Source of the DNA: Echinococcus granulosus | Taxonomy: Eukaryota; Platyhelminthes; Cestoda; Cyclophyllidea; Taeniidae | DNA length: 64,000 nucleotides | Direction of reading: 5' to 3' | NCBI RefSeq assembly: GCF_000524195.1 | Contig: NW_020170431.1 | Coordinates: forward strand, 272,579 to 336,578 | Shown: one piece after another, positions 26,901 to 41,900 of the stretch | How positions within the stretch are numbered: position 1 is the first letter of the stretch | How the letters are laid out: every line of letters begins with the position of its first letter | Made by a program: the position numbers and the translations under genes | The notes under the pieces: generated by a model | Seen by the model: the letters and a program-made list of their open reading frames with translations, nothing else | What the model was told of the DNA's origin: nothing | Database searches by the model: none

Positions 26901-29900
26901 GGCTTGCTTTTTCGTGTGTTGCTACTCTATTTGAAAGGAGTTAAGGTGACGTAGTTTGGCCCTTTTGAAGGGAAAAGAAGATACAAAACCGCGTTGTTCC
27001 GTCAGCTTTTACAAAAAAACAGCCTACAGTTTGTTTTCTCCTTTTTTCCATCTGCGATTCGCGGCGGTATTTCTTTGAAACGCAAATTAAATTACAAAAT
27101 CTGGCAGATTTTTGAGGCGAGAGACTTAGCTTATTCTTGCCTGATTTGGCGCGAGTAAACAGAATTTACGAAAGCCTCGAATTCGGACTCTACTCTTTTA
27201 CAAACCCAATTTGTGCTTTTTTGTAAAAGATTCTGTTGCACGGTAAGCGGAGGCTGTTAGTCGTAGCTACTAGGCGTGAAATTTGGTTCCATTCCGTCTC
27301 CGAGGCGAAAGAAATGGGAGACTCAGTTTGAGTACGAAGCTGGACAAGCACATACCATTTAACTTGAGTTATTTTAATTTGATTTTTTCCCCAAACGTCA
27401 TCGCCAAACAAATATGCTTGCTTTGTGTTTGTGTGCGTGTAGTGGATTGCAGAAGCACTTGTTCATTATGGATGAAACATCTTGTTGAGGCCAGTCTGCT
27501 TAAAAAAAATCAACCTGTCGGTTTGTAAGAGGAAAGCTTCTTTTTAAGAAACAGACAATACAGTGAATCTGCCAATCACATGGAAGCCCGTTTCTTACAA
27601 GACAAAATAACACAAGATCTCATACCTCATACCCCTACGAAAATGACTTGCAAAATTGGTGATTCAGGATAGGATGGAGAGAAGGAAACGGCATCCTTCA
27701 TCCTCCGTATTTGTCTGATATTTTTTGCAAGTTACTAGCACCATTGCCTTGGCATCACCCAGTCCTATGTGGAACAGGAGGAGTAATGTTGATGAATGCA
27801 GAAGTACAACAACCGAAAACGATGAGGGTGGTACAGAAGCTCTGCAGTAGGGTGAAATTTGCATAATTTATACAGAATACTTGGTTTGATTCTGATTAAT
27901 TTACTTCCTACATCGAGAACTTTTCAAACAAAAAATACTCAATTTACTCTCTAATGTAAAGCTTCATTTAAAATTACAAACACGGATCACTTAGACCACA
28001 TTTCTTAATTTTTCCAGTAAATGAGTATTGTTATACCTGCTGGACAATTTTGACTAAACATTAAGTAGGTGGTCTTCAGGAGTTGATGTGGTCTTAGCAG
28101 GCCCCTCGTGGTTGATCACTCTAACATATCCGGCCATATCTCACCCCAGTAGTCCTAATACTCTCCCTAACAGGCTCACGGCAGCTCTACGGCAAGTATA
28201 TTCTTAACTGGTCTACAACTCGCAGATACAGTGAGCCCTTCTGTCGTAGGAGAGTAGGGAATCGAAAAGTGAATGTTTGAAAAAAGGAGGAAATGAAAAA
28301 AGGAAGAAGAGAGAAAGAATACCGATGTATCCAAGTGGCAATTAGTCTCCGGTTTTCTGAGACTTATCATGCGCTCTTATCAAAGACTCCTGTTTTATAA
28401 ATACTGGTCGCTACTTACAGCGCTAAGCATTCAGTCGTGATTTTACCATAAAAATAGTGCTCAAATTTTGATTCCTCTATTTCATTTAATACAATCTAAA
28501 ATTAAACGAGGTTATTCCACCCTTTATTCTTAAGAAACTGAAGAAATACTTGCAGTTTCACTCAGTAAGGGAAAAGGAATGAAGCAAAATGGCCGATGAT
28601 TCCAATCGTCAATCATTAATATCTCCCTCCCGCCGTCTTTCTAAATTTTTTTTCAGCAGTAAACAAATAATCACCAAACCCATGGAAAAAAGATAAGGAA
28701 ATGTACCACGTTTATTTGTCCAACAAGAAATACGCTTCCTGTTTCAGTTCACGTGGAGTTGACAGTTCCTGTTGCCAGGGCGGGAAGGAAGGAAGAGGAG
28801 GATGGGGAGAGGGAGGCTAGTGAACGAATAAAGGTGGTTGGCTGGGTGATGGGCAGTATTTTGGCTCTGATTTATGAGTAAGGCGCCGTCTACTGCACCG
28901 ACTGGCCGACATATTAGCAGTTTTATAGCTCTTGAGGCCGCAAAAGTCGTGCGTGTGTTTGCTCATTTTTCTTCACCGGACGGTAGCCAGTCAGCGATGG
29001 TGGTGGTAGTGGCGGCAGTAGCAGCACTTTGCAGAAGTGTTTGACATTTCGGTCAAATGTAGCCCTCTCTAGTCCCTTTCTCACTCTCCATTTCTGACCA
29101 CAATAATAAAGGTGCATTTATTTGCATTTAGAAACCTGGGTTTATTCAGAAAAAATGGCGTATTTGATGATGTCATACACTTGGATTTGCCTGAATTTCC
29201 GTTAATTCGAAAATTTTGTGGCCTAAGCAGAATGAGGCTCTTGAGCAACCTCCGATGTTTAATTCTTTGAGAAGAAATCACGATTGACAGAACCTGCTCA
29301 AAAGGATTTGTTATTGAAACCACGAAGATCCGAGAATTTAAATATCACAGTTATTAACCTACCTCCAAAGGTTATTTTACGAATCTTATTTTCACGAAAG
29401 ATGTCCAAGCCACACCAGAGCTATTAATTTTATAGACGTAGAAGGAGATGTTACCATCGTCGTAATGCACAGAGTGGTAAGTGGTAAATGCGTGCCATCC
29501 ACTAGTCTGGATGGCAGGCAATAGTGTAATAACGTGTAATGATGAACGAAACCGTAAAACCCCAACCTACGGATATCTACTCAAGCAAAAGGCTTCAAAT
29601 ACTCTTCGCATGCTCAATTGGCTTGTTAGCCTAGATCTTGGCGAACTTGAGCGTGGTGGCTCTGTCCTCAGCCAACACACAGTAATCATTTAGGACTGAG
29701 AGCATTATGGCAGTGCGTAGAGTGCCTGGTGATGAATGTCTAATAGATTCTTAACCTTTTGTGTTACGAAACAGGATAAGAGACTAGTCTTTTTCTGTAA
29801 GAATGAAAATGAAGTTAAACGGGCTGCTCTGGGAGGGTTCAGCTATACTGGCAAGTTATTCTGTGATGAGACTTTGCGGATGTTGCTTAGATGTAATTAA

Positions 29901-32900
29901 TTCTTCCGCAAGTAATATATTTCCCCTTGGAAGTGGATGTTCCTTACAGAATGTATCCTCCTCAACACCTCAACTTGTCTTATTTTCGCGCAGAATATAA
30001 AAATTTATAATGGGTCACATTACTTAATGTGTTACATCATTGGTTGGACCCAATTCCGCATCTGTAGAACTAAAAATCTCGGAGTTTTATGTTGCTTGGA
30101 GTGTCTTCACCCCAGAAAACGGTTCCATTTCGATTTTTTTGGAACTGCCCTTTTTTTAGATCTAATTTCTTGGCATTCTGGCAAGTTCGGAATCTTACAT
30201 TCTCGTCTGTACTACAAATAAACGGCAACGGAACCATCCTGCCAGTCGCATCCCCGTCTTTAACATGTCTACATCAGGGAAATCCGGGTTGAAGTCTTTC
30301 TCTAAGTCTTCGTTGAAAATTCGACAGGGTTTGTGCTCATGTTCATCCGTAGCAGTTTATAAAAGCTGTATTGGCAAGATCTGGAAAAAGCTACCCCTTT
30401 TTCCCCACTTGATTTCAATAAATCAGTTGGTCTTTTTAAAGAGAACACTTTCACAGACGTTGCACAAACCGAAAGCACCGACGCACAGAGAATATTTGCT
30501 TTAAACTTCGATATGGTATTGAAGAAGTTTAATTACCATCAGGGATGGGAAATAAAGAGAACACTCTGTATAAGTACGTGGACTCGCGCTGATGCAGCGT
30601 AGTAACCATGACTACTCTGGCTAGTTTTAGTTCACTTGCCATAGAGATACGATTAACTCCGTTTCTAGTACAGTTCCTTTAAAGCAGTTCCTAAAATACA
30701 GCCTATTCCCCTAAAGGTCTTGAAGATTCCGAAGTGACCAAGGCCAAATCTCCCGTACGCGAGCCTTTTCACCGGGCATTCGATAGTCGTGATTGCGCTA
30801 CAAGTACAGACTTTCATGGGCAACAAAGTCCACGAACCGCCAATCCGGCTGAGGACCACGCATTTACTCTCTACACTGGTTAGTCTGATCAAATAGCAGC
30901 ACAATCAACAATTAGTGGAACTGGTGCAGTGAAACACCGTATTATTTGTTTTATTTGTAGTTTACTCCCCTTAATATACGTAATATACCATTTAAAGCCA
31001 AATATGAGTTGCAAAATTATGATAGGTTTTATTTTACGATGCATCTAGTTCCTTTAATGTTGATCTCTCTATCTTATTGGGCAGTTTTCAATCATAAATC
31101 CATTTTTTGTAACACTGCTGAATAACTCCCATCGTCTCCAAAAAGTACCTCTTAAAAATAACGCAATTTGATGTTCTGGGGATATGTACAGCGTACCATT
31201 TTTCTTTTTCGGGATGAACTCATGGTTTGCTGGATTTTCTAGCTTTTTTGCCTTCTTTGTTTACTAGGTAAGTTGTATCAGTCCAGGTATTAGCATTCTC
31301 AAAGTACAACTTTAAATATGCATTTAGAGCCGGGTGCGTGACACATTTTAGGACTTTTACTACAAAGGTGTCATTACTTTAAGTGAGCCGAATGGGGAAC
31401 CCTTAGATTGGCTTATTCAACGTTAGATACTCACTACCTCCGCCTCGATACTTTCAGCTTATCGTTGCAACTAAAAGTTTTTTATTTTTCACGATAATTG
31501 ATTACATTTGATGAAAAAACCGTCCTCGTTTTTAATACCCTATGCCTGAAAATATTTGATCATGATATATATCGCTAGATGCTTGTCTTATTCACCTGTT
31601 CTTGGTATTGTGTTAAATAAAAACTAAAGCAGTTAAACTTGAGACTTCTCGAATCTATTCTGGCTCATTTCTTTCAGCTTGTCACTGCAGCCCCTGTGGT
31701 ACACCTTCCCCGCCTACCCCAAGCCATCCGGAAGGCCGCTCGTGTGCGTGTGTCCATCTCTGCGGCTCAAATACATTCTGCTCCTGCCATGGGTTCCAGT
31801 TGTCATGTGCGTGTAATTATAACATCGGTGAAGCTTATAATGCCAACAGGGTGCATCCTTTTTTATCTCACAATTGTTGTCATCATAATCATCACCACCG
31901 GGGCCACCACAATTGGCATCAACCATCGTGCCCCTCCTGCCCTCCCCATACTGCGTTATGTCAGGAAGGCGTCAATCCACACTACAACAACAGTTATTTC
32001 AGTGCTCGTGATGGCTTTTCAGTGGCTACGAATCAGCCTCAGCCTTCTAACACAAAAGGTAAGTTGTTTTTTTTTCTGGGGAGGGGGAATAAAAAAGCAG
32101 TGATTTTTATTTTGTTTAAAAAATTGGCTTTTGTAAGATTGTACGGAAGTTGGACCACAATATCCTGGCAACAAATAGGGCCATTAGGTGGTGCGAAATG
32201 AGTACGGGTAACAAAGGAGATGAAGTGAATATGAGCCAAGGTTTGCTCAATCATTCAATTTGCAAAGAAGCGTTTAATGGTCGAATTAAATTCCCAAGAT
32301 TTTGCGGGATTGAAGGGGTGGTATTGAATTGACCCCATTAGTCAGTTGATTCTAAAAATGTGGAAAATTTTTGAATTTTCTAAATTTTTCAACATTAATA
32401 TGCATGCCAATATGAAATAAGTAGTATCGCACAATCGCATGGAGCTTCTTTTTTAAAAATAAGCTAAATCTTCTCTAGGTAAGACTACAAGGTTGGTACG
32501 AGTGCCTTGACAATTTTAAAGGTCGTATGAAATTGAAAGGGTCATGTTAAATTTAATGAAATATTAGGGTTATTGTTAAAAAAGTTTACGAGGAAATTGC
32601 CGAAAACATTGCACGAAAAATTGGGTCATAGTTTTTCTCGAGAAAACAAAATTAGTGAGTGACATAAAGTGAGCACAGAGAGGACATTGATAGGTGTGTC
32701 AGTGGAGAGGCAGTGAAGAGTTTCGCCCTTGCAAAAAGAGCGAAAAGAATTTTTCAAAATTAAAAATGTTCTTACAGCAAGGCATTTCAACAAGTGATGA
32801 ACCATGCATTTAGATTTTTTTGGAAGGGAAATAGTGCCAATTGATTTTATCGGAACTGAAAAGTAGTATTTAACCAAAGCGAAAAATTAATGAATGCAAA

Positions 32901-35900
32901 AGATGTATGAAATTTTTACAAAAGTGGGTCATGTTGTACTGGCCAAGGGTAAACAGTGGGAATAAGTTTGGAGATGGATACAAACGTAGCAAACATTCAC
33001 CTGGTCTATTTCACTAATTACCCAAATTTCTGCTTAACAATGGGACAAGAATTTGATTGACATGTCATGAAATGCTAAGAGTAATGTTGGCAGCGATTGT
33101 TTCTCATGAAACAACTTGCAATTTCTGGAAGGGGAGTCTTTCTCACAACAACTTGTTTATAAGTAAAGGGGTGTGGATTTGTGCCTTTGCTGTGGGAATA
33201 GTTCCGTAGGCTACCTTGAATTCAGTTAGAAATTAGGCTAATTTTGATGGCTTTTTTGCTGAAAAATTAGTTCAAAATATGCCCAAAATTGTTTGCAGAA
33301 GTGGATTATAATATTTAGCTGGAATTTGAGTTATCAGTTGTTGCATTTGCCAATGATACAGAACGAACTGTGACATGGTGGATTTTTTCTTCAACCGGAG
33401 AATGTTTTTTCCAGCTTGTAATCTGCAGTAAGTATGCAATTTTTGTAGGCGAAAAAAAAATTAGCTGCGATATTTTGTGCAAAATAAGAGATTTCGATTG
33501 ACAGAAAATCAATATGTGGAATCCACTGTTAGGGGCGTCAATCTGTTTCTCCTGAAATTATTCAGAAAGAAAAAGGGTGTAAAAATGATGGATAATAAAA
33601 GGAAATACGCGGTAAGTGCGAGGTTATGCAAAAAAAGACGATTTACAATTTGTTCTCTGGGAAAATTGGAGGATTGGGTGGAACAAAAGGAATGTAGGTA
33701 AAACGTTCATGGTCATTCTATAGCATGGCATAAATCACGTCAGACATGGATTTTGATAAGGTAGCAATATTAGTTCGTAAAAATAGGGGGAAAAAGGCAC
33801 TTTCTCAGGGGGGCCTGCGCCGTCAGTTCAAATTAATTACAGGTGATGAAGAAGGGATGTATGTTTTGCTGCGGAAATTAAGCAGAACTTGCAATACTCT
33901 GTCACATTCAATTAGATATCAAGACATTAGCGCATTTTATCCAAAATATGATGCCAAAAGAGTGAAATATTTTTTTTTTCAAAATTTAAAATTCTGTTTT
34001 ATAAAACACCAGAATCCCTTTTTTACCCTATGTGAATCCATTCTTTGGCACATTTTTTTTTCGTTATTGACAGACCTTAGACCTGCGCTTTTAATACAGG
34101 AGTTGTTATAAAGGGTAATTGAGTGGGTAATATGGGTGCCGTGAGGTTTCAGGTGGACCTTTACCGAAAAATGAATATAAAGACGAGAGGGCGTTGTTCG
34201 GGACTTTAGGTCACGATAACCCACAAGATTTGCGAATTGGCAAAATGTAGAATTCTGATTTACTGTTGCTTATGGAGTTCACTTTTACTGCTTGATTGTG
34301 TAAGTGTTCTGAAAAAAGAATGGGTTCGTTTTATTTAACAAGAAATTGTCGGAATCTTGCCTTTGGTTCCAAATTCCAACCATTGCAGTAGACGATTCTT
34401 AAATTTAGCATCAAAAGTAATTATTATTCCCCAATAATTTTATATTACTACAAGATAGCATAGAATGAGCTAGTAATTTTATACAAATTTTATTTTTAAT
34501 ATTATCTTCCAGAACCTCCACCTACTTCACTCCAAACAAAGGTAATGTCCATGCCAGGTGCACAAGAGCATCCTGTTCGGGAATCTACCGCTCCATTTCA
34601 TTGTTCCCAAAGTGGTACTTGGGAAAAATTTCCTCCCTCAGCCTCTACAACTTTATCCAGCGCCGCCAATCCCATTCACAGTATCAACAATAGTGTTTTC
34701 AAAGCCAGTAAGGGTGTGTTTCCTTTTCTCCTTTATATTGGTGTCTACAAATAGTGCTTGAAAACGTCGCTTGGCACTAAAGCCACGCGCTTTGGTGCTA
34801 TCGTCAAGTAAGAACATCATCAGCAGTTGCTCAGTCAGCTATTTGGAGCGTTTTTGTTCATTTATTATTTTTTTCTGTAGCAGTGAACGCAATGGATTCA
34901 CGGAATATGGGTGGTTTTAGTATGGCTAAGCCAGGCATGATGCCGGGATAAATTTGAGATTTAATGCATCCTCATTATTGTCGCTTGTAAATGTCAGTTC
35001 GCTTGTATGAATTGAGGGATGCTGCGATTTCATCAGTCGCAAAGCCAAAAATTGTGTTAAATTGAGGTGCAGTTTCCAAGCTGGATGGGATTCGAATGAA
35101 GAGCCATCTTATGAAAGAAATAAGTTCACGAATCTCTTTCATTGAAAGGTTGACCTTTTTTTGAAATACGATTTCCGATGAAGTTACGGAAAGGCGCTCA
35201 AACTTTCCTTCTTCGTTCATTTTTCCATCCCCCACCTCAATACGACAGCTGGTCGTGAATAGGTGGAATAAAGTGAAGGCGACATACACTTACTGCAATA
35301 CTGCCTTAATTCTGATAAGGTGGTGAATGGCTACTGCATCTTGTGAGGGAAGTGAGAGTTTTGTGGTGAGATGTAGTTGAATATTTTGGAAAATCCAACG
35401 ACGAGAGGCCTGCTAAAACTACATGGACTCCTAAAAATTGCCTACTTCGTGACTGGCTAATAGCGAACCGCGATCTAAATTGAAGGAGTCAAAATCGTCT
35501 AGAAGGAGGAAGTGTTGAGTGATGAGGGTAAATCAAACGGACGGTAGGGGTGGAATCAGGGAGAAAAATACAAGAGATACTTTTTATCATTTAATACATC
35601 TTAATGCATTCCCCTTCTAGAATAATATTCCTATAAAAGTGAGATAATTTACAGCCTAAAGTGCAAGCAATTTGGCGGAGAAAAAAAACGCATTGAGGTG
35701 CAAAATGGAAAAGAAATATCATCTCATGCTTTCTCCTTCTGATTTTTATTCAACTACAATACATTTTCCCATCATTTTGTATTTCTTAGTGAAGATTGAT
35801 GCACTCTTTGGCTTTTCTTATGGGTGCCATTCATTGTTAATGTGGCGGCTGAAGCGCTACGCTGGCAGTGCTTTCCTCCTTCTGGCTGTTATGTGTCCTA

Positions 35901-38900
35901 TTTCTTTTTTGTACCTTAAGTAATCTACTTTATGAACCTTTAGATCCATCTGAAATATATTTATAGCACAAAAGAAAATACATGAATTGCGCACGAGTTT
36001 TATAACTAGCCCTGTTTGTAAACTGCAGCCCAGCTAAGTGAGGATTCTTTTGTACCTAAAACTATTCAAAGAAGGTACGTCGTTTGACTTAGCTTTTTAT
36101 TTCCCTTGAGGAAAGAGAACCTGTTATTTGTTCTGATGCATTTTTAAACATCTTCTAGCCCTTAGTGCATTCGGTACGCTCTCTTTTTCTTTCATTGAGC
36201 GTGCTTTGTGTAATGAGCATCGTGTCAAATGCCCAGCCGACTGCTGAATGTTTGATTTAAAGTGGGCAATGCTGTACAGTACCTGGGGTGTGTGTACGAC
36301 AGGCAAGCAGAAGTGCTACGCAAATTTTTAGAAGGAATCGACCAATGAATTTTACAAGTTTTACAAGGAGCGCTACCGCCACCATACGACAAGTGGTGGA
36401 AGGAGACAGAGTTGGGCGATCTTTTGCACAGTAGCATCCACCAGACATGATTCGCACACGCCTCTCATCAAGATAAGCTGTCAGGCGACAGTGATCGTGG
36501 GTGTGTTTACTCAATGGCGTTCGACAGGATGATCAAGTTTCTGTTGAATTAGAAAACAAGACCCGAACCTGTTGCTATCTAGTTGTATTTTACGGGAGAC
36601 TTCGAGCACAGCAAAAACTAAACATCTGGATGGTCTAAACACTTCAAGGACAGTCGGCAGTCGAACCAATAACGATGTCCGTTGACCACTACAGTACAGT
36701 AGTCATTCATAAATGTGACAACTGATTTAGTCGGGATGTGAAACACCTACGTAGGCCTATGTGTCTGATCTACGCATGACCATTCCATGGATGTGATGAA
36801 ACTGAAGGAGTCTGGAATCATTTTCCCGTTGAGGGCGAACACGCCATCACTTGTGACACGCGAAGCATGAGAGATGGCGAAGAAGTGGGTGGGTACTTCG
36901 GAGTTGTTAGCGTTTGCGAACAGCAAGCAGAATGTTGTAGATTGTTTCAGGTGCGGTGTATAAATGTGGCTGAAGTTGGTCATATGGAAGGAAGCGCAAC
37001 CGCAATTTACACTCTCTTTATAAATTCAAAAGTTGTCGTTCAATTTGACTACTTTTCGTACAAATTTTAAGCTATCCATTAAAAATGCAGGCATTTCATC
37101 CAAGGCAAGAGAGGGAGAGGAGTGTCAAAAAATTTCACTCTTTATCAACACTTAATCCACCTTTTTGCTGTCAAAAGGGTGACACAAATCCTGCATCGTA
37201 CAGATTGATGTGATACAGCTTTAGCGTGGACTTCATAATTTATTCATCCGGTTCCCACTGAAATCGTAGACTAACGCAGACCAATGAACATATTTTGGTT
37301 TATATGGGCAAAAATAAACGCGATTACCAAAAGGACTAGATATAAAGTTAGTACAAATTTTTGAGATAAACCAGCTTATTAATAAGATGACTTAAACAGG
37401 CTAAGTATTCTGTTTACGCACAAATTAAAAAGAAGTTCAAGAGTTGAACAACCGAATTATTTTTTTGTCAGCAAAAGAAAGATTTTATCTTAATTGTGAT
37501 TATCAGGTGGACAGGAGCGCTGGCCCGTGTTTTGGCGGGTGTAGATCAGAGATCCACCCTATCGCCGTCAAGACCGTGATAGCTATACATTAGTGAGGGG
37601 TTTGGCTTTTTACCAATCTCCGCATGTACTCACCTGAAGTAGATGTTTAAATACGAACTGGAGAATTGCCTTGGTAACAATGTATAGTTTTTTCCAAAAA
37701 AAGCATTCCCATGTCTTAAGAGGAGAAAAGACCACACAGACTATAGTTGCAGTTCTGTCCAATTTAGGTCAGAAACGAAGCTGACACTCACTTTTGGTGA
37801 GAAAGAGGAAACATTATGCACAGCAGAATAATTAGTAAAATTATTCTCTCCGAGGATCTTTTGCTTGCTCCTGTTGCAAATGCATTTGTCCTGATATGTA
37901 ATGGCTTCCTTGGTTAGTCAAAAATATCTTGAATTCCTTTTTTCTGGGTTCTTTTTTGTATCACGACGCAGATAAATAACCGGAATGTCACATATATGTG
38001 ACGATGGAAGCAAGCATGTTAGTAAGAAATTCCTGTAGTAAAAAAAGGAAGAAAAGTCCCCAACTGATAAATTTTATGCAAAATTATTAATGGGAATCAT
38101 CCATAACTCCCGGAAAAGTGTTCCTTTCCCAAAAGCATATTTAATTTTCTTTGAGAACCGTCCTCAACCCGAAAGTTGAGGAAAATTTATTCTCCTTATC
38201 CACCTACTTTAAATATACTGCATCATAAAATATTATGTTTTTAACCATTACTATGAAGCTCAATTAGGCAATTCCTTTTAAATCAGTGGTGATAAGATGT
38301 GTCCCAGGGATGTGGACACCCTTTAGTTTGTATCCTTTTTCAGGAGAAGGCGGTGACTTGAGGTGTGGAAATGACAACATTTGTGGTGAATTCACTCAGC
38401 TCTTCCTGCCTTAAACTTTCAAGGAGAAGAGGGAACAAGTCAGACAGAACTAGACATATAAGTTGAAAAAAAAATTAGCAGTTTCAATGCCAGTTGTGAT
38501 CATATTGCCAACTTGAATCCACACAAATTGCTAACTGATCGGTGAGGTAGATAAGTCTCGCCAACCAACTGTATACTTAAGGTACCTGCCTGCGAAAACT
38601 GGAATTTGCCTATTTTTAACACTAATATGCCCTTTTGAATTACAACAAAAGCCTGATGTAATTGAATTAACCTTCAGTCAAAAGGTCAGGTCATACTGAA
38701 ACCATGGAAGCAATTAATTTTGTTGTTTTCATTCACTGAAAGGTCATTACTAATTTGCTCTATTGCAATAACACAGGATTTGTAACTCATTTATAACACT
38801 TTAGACGAAATATTTAGATGTTTACAAATAGTAGGGGACTGCACGAATGGTGTTCAAGTAAAAGGGAGAATTCCGAGTTGACCATTTCAGAACGAAAAGG

Positions 38901-41900
38901 AAAAATTCCAGGCAGTGTAAACTCCTTTGTTGTTCAATGTGGTTATCTTCAGCCCCAAAGCAATTGCACCGTACAAAAACTTGTCACTACACCTAAAACA
39001 ATCCACAGCATCTTGCTCATCGCGGTGTATGCTGAAGCTAACACCTACTCGAGATTGACCACCCTCGGCCTCACCCTGTCTTGTGTCTCGTTTGTCGTGT
39101 GTGGTATTTCGCATGCGGTTTCGTGTTCACTCTTGCCAAAAAGTAACTCTAGTCTCCTTCACTTTTGTTACATTCATGAAATAGTTGAGTCGATCTGAAT
39201 AACTGCTGTACCTTAGCGGTGAACTAATGTCGTCAGTGGTTCGACTGCCGCCTGCGTTTGAGACGTTCACCCCAATCAAATGTCCCGTTTTAGCTAACCT
39301 TTTGGGCGTACCGTCAATACAACAACTGAGGTTGTGAAGTAAACTTGATAACTCTATTGAATATGAACACACTTATTGTCTTGATGAGGAGCTTCTGCAC
39401 AGGACTAGGCTGCGACATATCAACCACCTTTTGGGTTGCATCCCTTCTCAAACCTGTGCACTTAATAACGTCTTGTGTGAAATTTAGTCATTTCTCATAC
39501 TATAGTTTGATTCAGAAGCCAAACTTACCCCCACCATTCCGTGTTCCCTTTTTTTTCTTCACATATAATTAAATCATGTAAATGTGAAAATTGTTTACTA
39601 TTCCTTCCTTTAACTGCGACTCATTTCTAAATGTGAACGAGGACCATTCAAACGCTACATATGCCTGTCTTGAGAATTAAATTGCTTCTGAACATTTTTG
39701 TTAAAGCTGTTTTCCTTGTAATTTTTTTTATTTAAAACTTTGATCTGTATATTCTTTCCGTAGGCAAAATAGTTTAGCTACCCTTTACCTATATAAGAAA
39801 TTTCCGTCTCTAGGCACGAAGACAAATTCAGTCCCAGTTACCTCCGTTTCAGTCTTCGTTTTATTTCCCAACTGTCTATGATTATGTAATGTGGAATAAA
39901 CAAGGAGACTACGGAAGACGAGGATAAGGGTGAGGAACTGTCCCCCCCTCCTCTCTTCCGTTTTAAAATACGGTGTAAGGTCTCCTCACGGATCAGTCTT
40001 ATGGCGATAAGGAGCTGTTCTTAAATCCTACGACTTCCCCTTCTCCAGTCGATGCAGACCCGTGTTTTAAGTGTCATCAAGAGCAGCGGTGCATCTATCT
40101 TCGAGTAATTCATGGCCGCAACAACATTGCTTTACTTAAATTGTTTTTGAGTAGCATATTACGGTAGCGCATTCAACACCTACAAATATTATGCCAGAAA
40201 TAACCGGTGGGTGAAGCTACTAGATCAGAGCAAATTTGGTCCATAAAGCAGGCAGGCTCAGATCACAGCAGTCTAGAATTGACAGAAAATCGTAGAGCAC
40301 AATAGATAGTACGGGGATACATTGACGCCCACACACATGCCTACAAAAGTTGTAAAGTGTAACTGCATTGAGCTATACTGAGAATCGCCCGAACTTTTTT
40401 TGGTCGGCAGAAACCGAAATAGCCTCAAATAGAAGAATCCCTATTCTTTTTTGCAATTTTTGAACTATTTCTTAGTTGAGGAAAAACAAAATAATTATGT
40501 TTTTCCCCCACAAAGGAATTGTCTATTTTAAGAATATATACATTTTGAGAAGCAGTGGTCTTTATACCCGACAAAGTGATGCCCTCATTATGCGTCTCTT
40601 ATTTGTTGTAGACAGGAATAGCATATTTGATTTCCATAAGACCTGGATTCTAAGACTATTTGAACTTCCATTAAGATTTCATTTAAAAACGAGAGGTTCA
40701 TTCTTTAAATTTATTTTCCCGGTTGTAACTGTAGCAAGATTATACAAATTGGTATTAATAGACAAATCTTTGATCCTTAGGTGGCTGTTCCTGGTTCGAG
40801 TTTGCTCCTCGAAGCCATCTAAAGGGTGCCGGCGCCACTAACACAAAGCGCCAATCGCTTGAACGGGAGCAAATTTCCAAATCCACTCACTGGCGTCCCG
40901 CCTTTCGAGACTACAGCCATGATGCTACTGTTAGGTTCAACTTCTCACGTACCAATCCACCCTATGCTTGCGATCGAGAGGAGGACTTCAACCAACGTGA
41001 GTTCCCTTCTCCCTCTCCTTCCCCTTATATCCCAAGTGATTGTTCTCTAATTTATGCTTTGCCTCCCCTTTTATGTTTTAACACCACATTGCATGTGGCT
41101 GGTGTTCCCCCCACACTTTTTCAGTTGTAATTATCGTCATAAATCTTTCCGGGAAGATGCATTATACCGATGGCTATTACATCCCCATTTTGGCTCACAT
41201 TGTCGGTAAAAATCTCCGTCACTGCGTGCTACAAAAATAGGGCACCGACAGGAAGTCGAGAAAGGAAGTTTTAAAAATGCTAACCTATGGTTGAAAGCTA
41301 CTTACTAAGATCGGTGTTTGTAGCTACGGTAGCGTAGTAGCCGAATGGGTTATTACTGAGGCAGTAATAACGTAGGGATACTTATGGCTGTGGCTTTGGC
41401 ATTGGCATGCTTCACTATTGTCACGCGGCTACTTTATCGACTAGATTTGGGGATATGGATGGTTTGCAAGTCAAACTGGTCAAAAGAGGAGGTGCCATTG
41501 CGGTGGTAATGCATATAGCAGCAAGTGTTTCATTACATACTAATATAGTCGGCCGGCACGTTGCAGTCCAGTTTTGTTTATGACGCTCCTCACCAAGACA
41601 TGATGCCAGACAACAGCGAGTGTGTTCACTTGATAGCGCGTCTCAGAATGGCAAAAGTTTTGCTGAAACGGAAAGCGAGACTCGAACCTATCGGTTGTTA
41701 TTTTTAATGGCAGGCTCTAGAGTACAGCTGAGATAAGCTGTCTGGATGGTGTGAACGTTTTAAAGACGGTCGGTAGTCGAAGCAATAGCGATGTCGTTTA
41801 TGCGCAGATTTTATTTTGCTGAAGTTGTGAAGCATCTGCTTAGTTTTACGTGTCTGATCAACACAAAACCATTCCATGGATATGACGAAAGTGAAGGCAA

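Larger units (their letters stand above)
34708..40780. other. Intron 11 (6.1 kb), rich in dispersed repeats
   Basis: Holds R2 repeat copies at 36300-37030 (+) and 38905-39345 (-), an R3-like copy at 39790-40030, and the second copy of the 16-bp palindrome. Open frames here on either strand are parts of these repeats. Confidence 0.5.

Noticed and set aside
31639..32103. 154-codon plus frame overlapping exon 10
   Set aside because: It does not agree in phase with exons 9 and 11, whereas the overlapping Cys/His-rich frame does at both ends.
38818..39198. 126-codon plus-strand open frame
   Set aside because: It overlaps the inverted R2 repeat copy; the other copies do not keep this frame.
40476..40841. 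121-codon plus frame upstream of exon 12
   Set aside because: It stops inside exon 12 in a different frame; the in-phase frame of exon 12 carries the conserved SWFE and WR blocks.
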